The translations under genes and the position numbers were made by a program. This document shows positions 1 to 6,253 of a stretch of DNA of 7,426 bases, in pieces (the first letter of the stretch is position 1; each line of letters opens with the position of its first letter). Origin of the DNA: Bacillota bacterium (GTDB lineage: Bacteria > Bacillota > Clostridia > Saccharofermentanales > UBA5734); NCBI GenBank assembly GCA_023438965.1, contig JAEXPB010000160.1, positions 1 through 7,426 on the forward strand. Direction: 5' to 3'. The notes below the pieces were generated by a model that searched no databases, was not told the origin of the DNA, and saw nothing but the letters and a program-made list of their open reading frames with translations.

Positions 1-45
1 TCGTATTGCGCCATTCTGCAGTCCCCCTTTTGCCTGGTTGTTCAT
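1..45 (-). CDS. possible 5' end of a gene running off the left edge
   Basis: On the minus strand an ATG at 45 opens 15 uninterrupted codons to the window edge (MNNQAKGGLQNGAIR). It lies 10 bases after the stop of the PLP enzyme gene, a spacing typical of operons. The ribosome site is weak (CTGGA-like), and 15 codons are too few to recognise a family. It could equally be untranslated trailer. Confidence 0.3.
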   Translation of the reverse strand, partial: MNNQAKGGLQNGAIR

Positions 46-55
46 TGCATCCAGC

Positions 56-1177
56 TCAGGTGTGCGGTATTGTACTGATGACTGATTTCAGCGCGGCCGC
101 TACGATTCGGACTTCATCTTCATTCAACGTCAACGGACTGACATAGATGGCAGTCTCATCGGGCGCCCAGGTGCCGACCAGAATCGACGGATCACCGATT
201 CTGAGCATCCGGACGACTTCGTTGCGCCGATCAGTATCGGGGAAGGCGACCCGCATCCGCGGATAGGCCTGGCCATGCGGGCCCGGATAAACACGGGATA
301 CTTCGATATGGGGCAGCCCGGCCAGACTGTCGATCAGTGCTGCCACCCATTGCTCGTGTTGTTGTAAAATAGCGGTGTGATCGAGCGACAGATAGCGCTC
401 GACGGCTGTCAAAACGCCCATGATCTCTTCCTTGCCGACTTTCGCAACCCGGCCGATGGCACTGTATGGGCTGCCATTCCGACAACAGGCGGCGATCAGG
501 TCTTTCCTGCCGAGGATCAGCCCGGTGTTCTGCGGCCCGCACAATGCCTTGCCACCGCTGAAAACAACCAGATCCGCTCCTATGCCCGTATAGCGCCATA
601 GGTTCTCGACCGGCGGCAGGTTGGCCGCCGCATCAACGATAACCGGAACATGATGGCTGGAAGCCACTTGAACGACCTGGTCCAGCGGCAGCGCGTGCCG
701 TTCATACCAGCTGCCGGCAAAATATAGAATTGCCGCCGTTTGGCGGGATATGGCCTGTTCCAGATCGTTGATCCGAGTCTGCTCGGTCGCACCGATCTCG
801 CCCAACTTGGCACCAGCCTGGCGAACGCAGCGATCCCAGGACACTCTCTGACATTTCTGGATAATGATCTCATTAGGCAGGCCTGCGGTGTCGGGCAGCC
901 GGTTAATTTTGTCCTGATCCGGCCCGGTGATGCAGGCGGCGGCCGACAGCATCAGGCCGCAGGCGGCACCGGCCGTAACATAGGCCGCTTCGTTATGGGT
1001 CAGTTCGGCAATCTTTGCGCCAGCCTTACCCGCGAGCTCATACAGGTCAACAAAGCTTCGGGATGCCTCAGCCATCGCATCGATCACCTCGGCAGGCATG
1101 CGCGATCCTCCGTAAACCGTGATCGTATCCCAGGCATTGATGATTTTGCCAACTCCCAGATCCTGATAACGAAGCAT
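56..1177 (-). CDS. SelA-like / DgaE-like PLP-dependent enzyme
   Basis: A 373-residue PLP enzyme of the SelA-related branch (COG1921 type), whose best-known relative is D-glucosaminate-6-phosphate ammonia-lyase DgaE. That enzyme forms 2-keto-3-deoxy-gluconate-6-phosphate from an amino-sugar acid in the cytoplasm. Visible family marks are the N-terminal LGVGKIINAW (residues 7-16), a TAGAACG phosphate-binding turn (68-74), VIVDAAANLPP with cofactor Asp182, and SGGKALCGPQ with the Schiff-base Lys210. The frame stays open upstream to an ATG at 1315, but I choose 1177. Family homology begins there, GAGGTGG lies just upstream, and a promoter with TATAAT (1266-1271) would start transcription downstream of the longer start. 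True selenocysteine synthase is longer and has other N-terminal parts, so SelA itself is unlikely. No DgaF-type aldolase is visible, so the substrate is unproven. Confidence 0.85.
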   Translation of the reverse strand: MLRYQDLGVGKIINAWDTITVYGGSRMPAEVIDAMAEASRSFVDLYELAGKAGAKIAELTHNEAAYVTAGAACGLMLSAAACITGPDQDKINRLPDTAGLPNEIIIQKCQRVSWDRCVRQAGAKLGEIGATEQTRINDLEQAISRQTAAILYFAGSWYERHALPLDQVVQVASSHHVPVIVDAAANLPPVENLWRYTGIGADLVVFSGGKALCGPQNTGLILGRKDLIAACCRNGSPYSAIGRVAKVGKEEIMGVLTAVERYLSLDHTAILQQHEQWVAALIDSLAGLPHIEVSRVYPGPHGQAYPRMRVAFPDTDRRNEVVRMLRIGDPSILVGTWAPDETAIYVSPLTLNEDEVRIVAAALKSVISTIPHT

Positions 1178-1265
1178 AGGCCACCTCACTAGCTGATCGT
1201 ACTGCTGCCGCATGAAATCATAAAGACAAGGTTTTCCGGTACCTGCCGGGCAGCCACCTGTATTT

Positions 1266-1294
1266 ATTATATTGACCATCTGGTGGGTATGCAA
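1266..1294 (-). promoter_or_regulatory. sigma70-type promoter of the SelA-like gene
   Basis: Reading the minus strand, TTGCAT (1294-1289) is followed after 17 bases by a perfect TATAAT (1271-1266). Transcription would start near 1259, leaving a leader of about 80 bases before the ATG at 1177. The spacer holds a short inverted repeat (ACCA-GA-TGGT). The -10 box is strong and the -35 box only fair. Confidence 0.55.
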
Positions 1295-1424
1295 GCTTAA
1301 GGAAGGTCGAGTCATACCGGTTTATCAGCAGGGCTATCCTGTTTTTCTGAAGTCCATTCTGTGCTAATTCTGGTTTAGCCTGTCTATAGTCTTGTCCGGT
1401 GCGTTGCTCTAAAATTATTGGTGA

Positions 1425-1434
1425 TCTCGCGAGA
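1425..1434. promoter_or_regulatory. perfect palindrome TCTCGCGAGA, possible operator
   Basis: A perfect 10-bp palindrome lies 10 bases before the ribosome site of the GH99-like gene. TGAT (1422-1425) and ATCA (1436-1439) flank the inner CTCGCGAG, giving an imperfect extension. Two weak -10-like boxes precede it (TATAGT 1385-1390, TAAAAT 1410-1415), neither with a convincing -35. A site here could bind a repressor between promoter and gene. The regulator is unknown, and a chance palindrome of this size is possible. Confidence 0.35.
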
Positions 1435-1457
1435 CATCATCGTAAAGGAGAAAGTAT

Positions 1458-2660
1458 ATGTACAACATTAGATTAGATTCTTATGTACCAGAACCCCAAC
1501 CAGCAACGAGTGACCGAATTGTTGCTGCGCATTATTATGCGGCATGGAAAAAAGGGGCAGCCGGGATTCATCATGCATTCGATGATCTTCATGATTATCC
1601 GGAACGTACACCGTTAATGGGATATTATGATGAAGAAAATCCGGAAGTTTGTGATTGGGAGATCAAATGGGCAACAGAACATGGCATCAACTGCTTCATT
1701 CACTGCTGGTATCGCTATCTTCACAATGAAAACAAACCGGTCACTGTGAAGGACTTGCGTTGCGGACATGGACTTCATGAAGCGCTATTTAACGCCAAGT
1801 ATCAGAAATACATGAAATTTGCCATTATGTTTGAAAATAGTCCACGCTGGGGAACGACCAATTCCCAGGATATCGTGGCGAACTTGATGCCTTTCTGGGT
1901 CGAAAACTATTTTAGTCGGGATAATTATCTGAAAATTGATAACAAACCGGTCTTGTTCATCTATCATCCGACTCGATTGGCAGGGGCATTCGGCGCCATC
2001 GAGACGCAGAAAGCAGCATTTGACGCCTGTCGTGACTATGCGAAAAAATGCGGTTTTGCCGGCCTGATTATTGCCTGCTGTGATACAGTACCAACCAAAG
2101 AGGCCAATGATGATGCCTTGGCCAAGGGATACGATTTTAGATTTGGCTATAATGCCGGATATACTGCCGAATATAATTATCCGCCGGCCCAGGAAATCAT
2201 AGATAAACAATGCAGCCTTTTGGCTACCCGCTTAAGCATTGATCCAGAGCATTTTATTCCGACAGCATCCTGCTTTTCCGATCCGACGCCACGTACGACA
2301 CAACATTGGATTGACATGGGCTATAAATTTTATAATAGCAGAATTTGGAAGCTGCAGCCAGAAGAATTCAGAATAGTCATTCGTCGTATGAAAGAGATGG
2401 CCAATAAGCTGCCCGAAGGTGCCTGGGGCCGAAAGATCATGATGATTGATAACTGGAATGAATGGGATGAAGGTCATTATGTGGCGCCGAGTTATGAATA
2501 TGGCTTCAAATTTCTTCAGGCTATTCGTGAAGAACTGACCGCCCGTGACAATCTGCCGGATTATCGGACACCACAGGATATGGGATTTGATGGTTACAAT
2601 AAGTCATGGACTGAGCCTGATTTTAAGGAATTGTGTGCGAAACGTTTGGCCGGTAAATAA
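1458..2660 (+). CDS. WbsX-like / GH99-like glycan-processing enzyme
   Basis: A 400-residue protein of the WbsX family, related to glycoside hydrolase family 99 (endo-alpha-mannosidase fold). It opens with AAHYYAAW (23-30) and GYYDEENPEVCDWEIKWA (55-72), then GINCFIHCWYRY, which matches the family's start with a long TIM-barrel strand. Near the C-terminus, WNEWDEGHY (333-341) holds Glu335 and Glu338 in the E-x-x-E spacing used by GH99 catalytic acids. No signal peptide or membrane segment is visible, so it should act in the cytoplasm on imported oligosaccharides or in glycan assembly. The start is supported by AAAGGAG seven bases upstream. The QueG-like gene follows after 52 bases. WbsX proteins have been annotated as glycosyltransferases, so hydrolase versus transferase stays open. 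Base composition is lower in G+C than the next gene. Confidence 0.85.
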   Translation: MYNIRLDSYVPEPQPATSDRIVAAHYYAAWKKGAAGIHHAFDDLHDYPERTPLMGYYDEENPEVCDWEIKWATEHGINCFIHCWYRYLHNENKPVTVKDLRCGHGLHEALFNAKYQKYMKFAIMFENSPRWGTTNSQDIVANLMPFWVENYFSRDNYLKIDNKPVLFIYHPTRLAGAFGAIETQKAAFDACRDYAKKCGFAGLIIACCDTVPTKEANDDALAKGYDFRFGYNAGYTAEYNYPPAQEIIDKQCSLLATRLSIDPEHFIPTASCFSDPTPRTTQHWIDMGYKFYNSRIWKLQPEEFRIVIRRMKEMANKLPEGAWGRKIMMIDNWNEWDEGHYVAPSYEYGFKFLQAIREELTARDNLPDYRTPQDMGFDGYNKSWTEPDFKELCAKRLAGK

Positions 2661-2712
2661 GTCAATGCGGATATGCCGTTAACCCGTTATAACGCAGCTT
2701 TTAGGAGGAGAT

Positions 2713-3720
2713 ATGGCCATGTTAACGAGTCAGGAAGTCAAGGAATTCGCCTTGCAGTGCGGCGCCGACAAAGTCGGCATCGGCAGCATGGACCGCTTCG
2801 AGGGCAGTCCCAAGCAATTCGACCCGCGTTACATCATGCCGCGGGCCAAGTCGATCATCGGCCTGGTCTTCCGCATCCATCGCGGCTTATTCCGCGGCAT
2901 CGAGGAAGGCACCTATTTTGCCGGCTATCCGACCGTCGGCTATGCCAATATTAATGACATCAACGCGCCGATTGTGACTCGCGAAGTAGCCAGCTTCCTC
3001 GAAGATAACGGGTATGAGGCGCTGCCTTACATCAATGGCAGCGTCCGCCTGGGCGCCGGCCGCGGCGTACCGGTCGAAGAGGGCAAACCGGCGCCGGATG
3101 TTTTCCTGCACTTCCGGGTGGCCGGCGTGATATGCGGCCTGGGGGAGATCGGTTATAGCAAGCTGTTCCTGACCAAGGAATTCGGCCCGGCACAGCGGCT
3201 GGTCTTCATCCTGACCGAGGCGGAACTGGAGCCCGATCCGGTGGTTACCGGCCAGATCTGCGACGGCTGTATGTGCTGTGTCCGGGAATGCCCGGCCCAT
3301 GCCATTTCACCGGACAAGACCGTCGATATCAATGTCGCTGGCCATGACGTCAGCTGGGGCGAACTGGATGAACTGAAATGCACGGCGGTCTATCAAGCCG
3401 GCACCAAGGAAATCAGCCCCTTTATGCCGGAAGAGATCAAACCTTACATTGACAATATCATCAATGATGTCTGGAAAGACAATGAAAAAGGGATGCTGGA
3501 CTACTCGAAGCACCAGGGAGTCTGGGCCTACCTGCGCGAGAACTACCCCTACATCACCAACAACCACAACAGTTTCCATCATCCGGCCGCTTTGTGCGGC
3601 GCCCGCGGCTGCACCCGGGCCTGCCTGGATCACCTGGACAAGAAAGGCGTCCTGACCCACAAATTCAAGTATCCATTCCGGGACCGCAAGCCCTGGGTGA
3701 TCAAGAATCCGGAAGAATAA
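2713..3720 (+). CDS. QueG-like double [4Fe-4S] cluster protein
   Basis: A 335-residue iron-sulfur protein of the epoxyqueuosine reductase/reductive dehalogenase-like superfamily, probably cytoplasmic. The N-terminus (AGVICGLGEIGYSKLFLT, 137-154) matches the QueG-type GLGWIGKN segment, with E, Y and S replacing W, K and N. The ferredoxin motif is C183-x2-C186-x2-C189-x3-C193-P. C223 and a C295-x4-C300-x3-C304 motif provide the other four ligands expected for two crossed clusters. The last motif differs from the CDxCQxVCPWN form of true QueG, so I call a paralogue of unknown substrate rather than queG. AGGAGGAG (2703-2710) is very strong; it sits closer than usual to the ATG at 2713, and the in-frame ATG at 2719 may be the real start. 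It follows the GH99-like gene by 52 bases without a visible terminator, so the two are probably co-transcribed. A hairpin terminator ends the unit. Confidence 0.8.
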   Translation: MAMLTSQEVKEFALQCGADKVGIGSMDRFEGSPKQFDPRYIMPRAKSIIGLVFRIHRGLFRGIEEGTYFAGYPTVGYANINDINAPIVTREVASFLEDNGYEALPYINGSVRLGAGRGVPVEEGKPAPDVFLHFRVAGVICGLGEIGYSKLFLTKEFGPAQRLVFILTEAELEPDPVVTGQICDGCMCCVRECPAHAISPDKTVDINVAGHDVSWGELDELKCTAVYQAGTKEISPFMPEEIKPYIDNIINDVWKDNEKGMLDYSKHQGVWAYLRENYPYITNNHNSFHHPAALCGARGCTRACLDHLDKKGVLTHKFKYPFRDRKPWVIKNPEE

Positions 3721-3770
3721 TGCCCTTGTAACCAGTTAATGTCGTATCACCAGCTATCGGAACCCAGCGC

Positions 3771-3810
3771 AAATCCCCTGCCGGCCTTTGGTCAGCAGGG
3801 GATTTATTTA
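3771..3810 (+). terminator. intrinsic terminator of the GH99-like/QueG-like unit
   Basis: AAATCCCCTGC (3771-3781) and GCAGGGGATTT (3795-3805) form a perfect 11-bp stem. The 13-base loop can add a GGCC/GGTC inner stem. The T-rich stretch ATTTATTTAT follows on the plus strand. It lies between converging genes, so it may also stop the minus-strand hxl operon, although the T-run on that side is only three bases. Confidence 0.85.
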
Positions 3811-3848
3811 TGGTCGAATGACCGGCTAGAATGATCTAACGCCAGCGC

Positions 3849-4406
3849 TCATTCCAGATTGGCGTGCAAGTTCATGACACTGGTACCCGGGGGCATTTTG
3901 TCCAGCAAGACCAGAACCACGGCATCCAGAACCAGCAGCAAGCTTTGTTCGAAAGTGCTGCCGCCGGGTTGAATGGATTTATTCCCTACGGTGTTGCCCG
4001 TTTTTTCGGTCGATATGGGAATTAGCATGACCAAATTGGCCAGCTGGCCCAGTGTGGAATTTCGACTGGCGCTAACCAGTGCGACCCTGGCGCCCTGGGC
4101 GATTGCTTTGCGGGCATGGAGCGCCATACTGCCGTTCTCACCTGATCCGGATCCGATCAGCAGCAGATCGCCGGCCTGAATGGCTGGCGTGACGATCTCG
4201 CCAACCACAAATACCGAAAAACCGAGATGCATCAAGCGCATGGCAAAAGCTTTCATCATCAGCAGGGAGCGGCCGGCGCCGGTGACGAAAATGCGCTTGG
4301 CCTGGTCAATCATATCAATTAATTCAGCCGACTCGTCAGGATTGACCATGCGGAGCGTTCGATCCAGTTCCTGGGCAATTTGTGCGCAATAGTCCCGGGT
4401 GTTCAT
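3849..4406 (-). CDS. hxlB: 6-phospho-3-hexuloisomerase (SIS domain)
   Basis: A 185-residue sugar isomerase that converts D-arabino-3-hexulose-6-phosphate and fructose-6-phosphate, the second step of the ribulose monophosphate route. The SIS domain fills the protein: VTGAGRS (41-47) and IGSGSGEN (84-91) are phosphate-binding loops. SIQPGGSTFEQ (144-154) carries Glu153, the likely general base of this family, and the chain ends in the characteristic HANLE. Length fits the family (about 180-190). Its ATG overlaps the stop of hxlA in an ATGA arrangement, with GGGAGGAG upstream inside hxlA, which points to translational coupling and matched amounts of the two enzymes. The motif set and the hxlA partner make another SIS function (such as GutQ/KdsD) unlikely. 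Confidence 0.93.
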   Translation of the reverse strand: MNTRDYCAQIAQELDRTLRMVNPDESAELIDMIDQAKRIFVTGAGRSLLMMKAFAMRLMHLGFSVFVVGEIVTPAIQAGDLLLIGSGSGENGSMALHARKAIAQGARVALVSASRNSTLGQLANLVMLIPISTEKTGNTVGNKSIQPGGSTFEQSLLLVLDAVVLVLLDKMPPGTSVMNLHANLE

Positions 4407-5053
4407 TGGCAGTCTCCTCCCCTGAAAGAACTGATCGTCTGTTTCATGGCCGCCGCCATAACCGGACGGTCGCTTTGTCCGGTAATGGCACTGCCGACAA
4501 TGACAATTGCCGGGTCCTGGCGTACGATCTCGGGCAAGGTAGTCATTTTGATCCCGCCGGCAACAGCCAATTCGCTTTTCTTCAGGATCTGGCGGAGAAG
4601 CATCAGATCACCCAGCGGATTCCGGCCCGTATTTTGGACATCCGATGCCGTATGGACACAGATATAATCGACGCCCATCTTTTCAATCGCCAGAGCTCTG
4701 GTGGCCACATCAGAAATGGCGATCATGTCGACCATGACTTTCTTGCCAAAATCCCCGGCGACAGCCACGACATTCCGAATGGTTGCATCCTCCGCCGCGG
4801 CGAGGACCGTCACGATATCCGCGCCGGCTTGAAAAGCATATTGGGCTTCCGGTTTGCCGCCATCCATGATCTTGACATCAGCCAATAATGTTGCGTCGGG
4901 GAAAGCCCGGCGAATGCTTTGGACAGCCCGCATGCCATCCTGGACGATCATGGGCGTCCCGATCTCAAAGATATCGATGAAGGCGCGGGTTTCCTGAATG
5001 ATGGCCAGCGCTTGATCAATGGTCAACAGGTCGAGTGCCAATTGCAGCAGCAT
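4403..5053 (-). CDS. hxlA: 3-hexulose-6-phosphate synthase
   Basis: A 216-residue TIM-barrel aldolase of the OMP decarboxylase superfamily. It joins formaldehyde to ribulose-5-phosphate to give hexulose-6-phosphate, or runs in reverse to make ribulose-5-phosphate. Visible marks: LALDLL with Asp8, FEIGTP with Glu30, ADVKIMD giving the D59-x-K61-x2-D64 superfamily triad, VHTASDVQ with His134, AVAGGI (163-168) and IVIVGSAI (183-190) for phosphate binding. The HTxxD form after His134 matches HPS rather than 3-keto-L-gulonate-6-phosphate decarboxylase (UlaD/SgbH), which has an arginine there. The start is supported by AAAGGA upstream. It is the middle gene of a three-gene minus-strand operon, 67 bases after the epimerase gene and overlapping hxlB by four bases. 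In a non-methylotroph its role may be formaldehyde removal or pentose-phosphate supply. Confidence 0.92.
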   Translation of the reverse strand: MLLQLALDLLTIDQALAIIQETRAFIDIFEIGTPMIVQDGMRAVQSIRRAFPDATLLADVKIMDGGKPEAQYAFQAGADIVTVLAAAEDATIRNVVAVAGDFGKKVMVDMIAISDVATRALAIEKMGVDYICVHTASDVQNTGRNPLGDLMLLRQILKKSELAVAGGIKMTTLPEIVRQDPAIVIVGSAITGQSDRPVMAAAMKQTISSFRGGDCQ

Positions 5054-5120
5054 AGGTCTATCCTTTCTTGTTTTCCGGCGTAAAGGCCTGTCGATACCTG
5101 AGAATGAACGTGTCCAGGCT

Positions 5121-5993
5121 TCAATGCCCGGCTTGCTTGATCATCTGGATCAGTTGCCGGCCGATCTCCTGCAGGAACCGGGCCGCGGTCGGCAAGAATT
5201 CATCCGGGAAGCCGGTCAGGAAAGTATCCGCCTCGAAAGTGAAATCACCGGCATATTGGATATCAGCCAGCGCGGTTGTAATCGCGGCCCAATTCATTTT
5301 ACCCAGGAAAGGCGCCGTATGGGTGTCATTGAGGAAATCATTGTCATGGACATGCAGGGCCAGCAGCCGGTCATGGCCCAGGATCCGGATCAGGTCCGCA
5401 GCTTCCAGATCGACCAAACCGCAGTGGCCCAGGTCCAGGCAGCCGGTGAAGCAATCGCGGTCCAATTCGTCAAGGTATTCGGCGAAGCTCTCGCCGGTGC
5501 TGCAGACATTCGGGATGATCCGTCGGCTGACCGGATGCACGCCCCACATATTCTCCAGGGCGATTTTAATCCCATATTTCTGGCATAATGGCTGCAGGCG
5601 CTGGTAAAAATCCAGATTCAGTTGTTTCTTCTGCAGGCTGTCCGACGTCGAGAACGGATGGATAATTACGATCGATGCCCCCAGGATCGCAGCGACTTCA
5701 ATCGCTTTGACGATTTGGGGAAACATTTGCGCATTATAGGATTCATCGCCAATGATACAGCTGGGGAAAGGCGCATGAGCCTGATTGAACCGGATGCCCT
5801 GGTCGGCAGCGATCTGCCGCAGCTTGGCTGCATATTCACGATAGCCAGGCTGACTAAGCGGATGATCCGTTTGCGTCAGGTTGTTGAACATCGAGAAGTC
5901 CAAGGCGTCGAAGCCGGCTTGACCGAGAATCCGGATCGCCTCAGCATCGCCCAGCCGATTGGCCAGAACATGGGTTTGGGTCGATAAAATCAT
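5121..5993 (-). CDS. TIM-barrel sugar (phosphate) isomerase/epimerase
   Basis: A 290-residue protein of the xylose isomerase-like/AP endonuclease 2 TIM-barrel superfamily, which includes D-tagatose/L-ribulose 3-epimerases and many uncharacterised sugar isomerases. Metal-ligand positions are all present: Glu147 in IALENMW, Asp187 and His190 in LDLGHCG, the LHVHDND segment (213-219), and Glu254 in FTFEAD. QAHAPFP (71-77) and IIHPF (110-114) add conserved barrel histidines. The frame is open to an ATG at 6029, but the ATG at 5993 has AAAGGAT at good spacing and begins the first barrel strand. It is the promoter-proximal gene of the hxlAB operon, so its product is plausibly a keto-sugar or keto-sugar phosphate feeding that module. 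The exact substrate cannot be read from the sequence. Confidence 0.85.
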   Translation of the reverse strand: MILSTQTHVLANRLGDAEAIRILGQAGFDALDFSMFNNLTQTDHPLSQPGYREYAAKLRQIAADQGIRFNQAHAPFPSCIIGDESYNAQMFPQIVKAIEVAAILGASIVIIHPFSTSDSLQKKQLNLDFYQRLQPLCQKYGIKIALENMWGVHPVSRRIIPNVCSTGESFAEYLDELDRDCFTGCLDLGHCGLVDLEAADLIRILGHDRLLALHVHDNDFLNDTHTAPFLGKMNWAAITTALADIQYAGDFTFEADTFLTGFPDEFLPTAARFLQEIGRQLIQMIKQAGH

Positions 5994-6064
5994 AGCAGCA
6001 TCCTTTCGGGTTCGCCTGGTTAAGGTCATTTAATGCGGGGCAGAAACCCAAGCATCTATCTGCC

Positions 6065-6092
6065 ATTATAAGTGCAGCAGGTAATTTGGCAA
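6065..6092 (-). promoter_or_regulatory. promoter of the epimerase-hxlA-hxlB operon
   Basis: Reading the minus strand, TTGCCA (6092-6087, five of six consensus bases) is followed after 16 bases by a perfect TATAAT (6070-6065). Transcription would start near 6058, giving a leader of about 65 bases before the ATG at 5993. The -35 box is embedded in an inverted-repeat cluster, which suggests control by a DNA-binding regulator. Confidence 0.65.
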
Positions 6093-6111
6093 CCCACAAA
6101 TTTGACAAATT
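6083..6111. promoter_or_regulatory. clustered AATTTG/CAAATT half-sites, likely operator
   Basis: Within 29 bases there are four half-sites: AATTTG (6083-6088), CAAATT (6097-6102), AATTTG (6099-6104) and CAAATT (6106-6111). They form AATTTG-N8-CAAATT and the perfect 13-bp AATTTG-A-CAAATT; the overlap also makes CAAATTTG. The cluster covers the -35 box of the hxl operon promoter and lies about 40 bases upstream of the divergent promoter's -35. No regulator gene is in the window. Confidence 0.5.
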
Positions 6112-6147
6112 CAATGCCGAATGATGCGTGTTCGATATGGGCTGCAA

Positions 6148-6177
6148 TTGACAGTCCAGATGGCCTAATCATATAAT
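6148..6177 (+). promoter_or_regulatory. consensus sigma70-type promoter of the lipoprotein gene
   Basis: TTGACA (6148-6153) and TATAAT (6172-6177) both match the consensus perfectly, with an 18-base spacer. The expected start is near 6184, leaving a leader of about 70 bases to the ATG at 6254. AATCA is directly repeated around the -10 box (6167-6171, 6175-6179). Such a match suggests strong basal expression unless repressed. Confidence 0.8.
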
Positions 6178-6253
6178 CAACCTGATGGATATCAAGAATT
6201 TCACGGCTGTCTATTTGGCAAGATAACTTGACTTACACTGACGGAGGCGCAAT

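Noticed and set aside
56..1177. True selenocysteine synthase (selA)
   Set aside because: The protein is shorter than SelA, matches the DgaE-like branch throughout, and no selB, selD or selC is visible.
740..1192. Plus-strand open frame of 150 codons
   Set aside because: It lies wholly opposite the SelA-like gene, has no family resemblance and no ribosome site; it is a shadow of the high-G+C coding strand.
1178..1258. Possible riboswitch in the leader of the SelA-like gene
   Set aside because: Small CCGG and CTGCC/GGCAG stems occur, but no known aptamer core could be recognised and the leader is short.
4382..4888. Plus-strand open frame of 168 codons
   Set aside because: It lies opposite hxlA, which has clear family motifs; the antisense product resembles nothing recognisable.
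4403..5053. 3-keto-L-gulonate-6-phosphate decarboxylase (UlaD/SgbH) as an alternative for hxlA
   Set aside because: The segment after the conserved His134 reads TASD as in hexulose-phosphate synthases, not the arginine-bearing form of the decarboxylases, and the hxlB partner is directly coupled.
5019..5607. Two plus-strand open frames of 189 and 179 codons
   Set aside because: Both are antisense to the epimerase gene, overlap each other and lack motifs.
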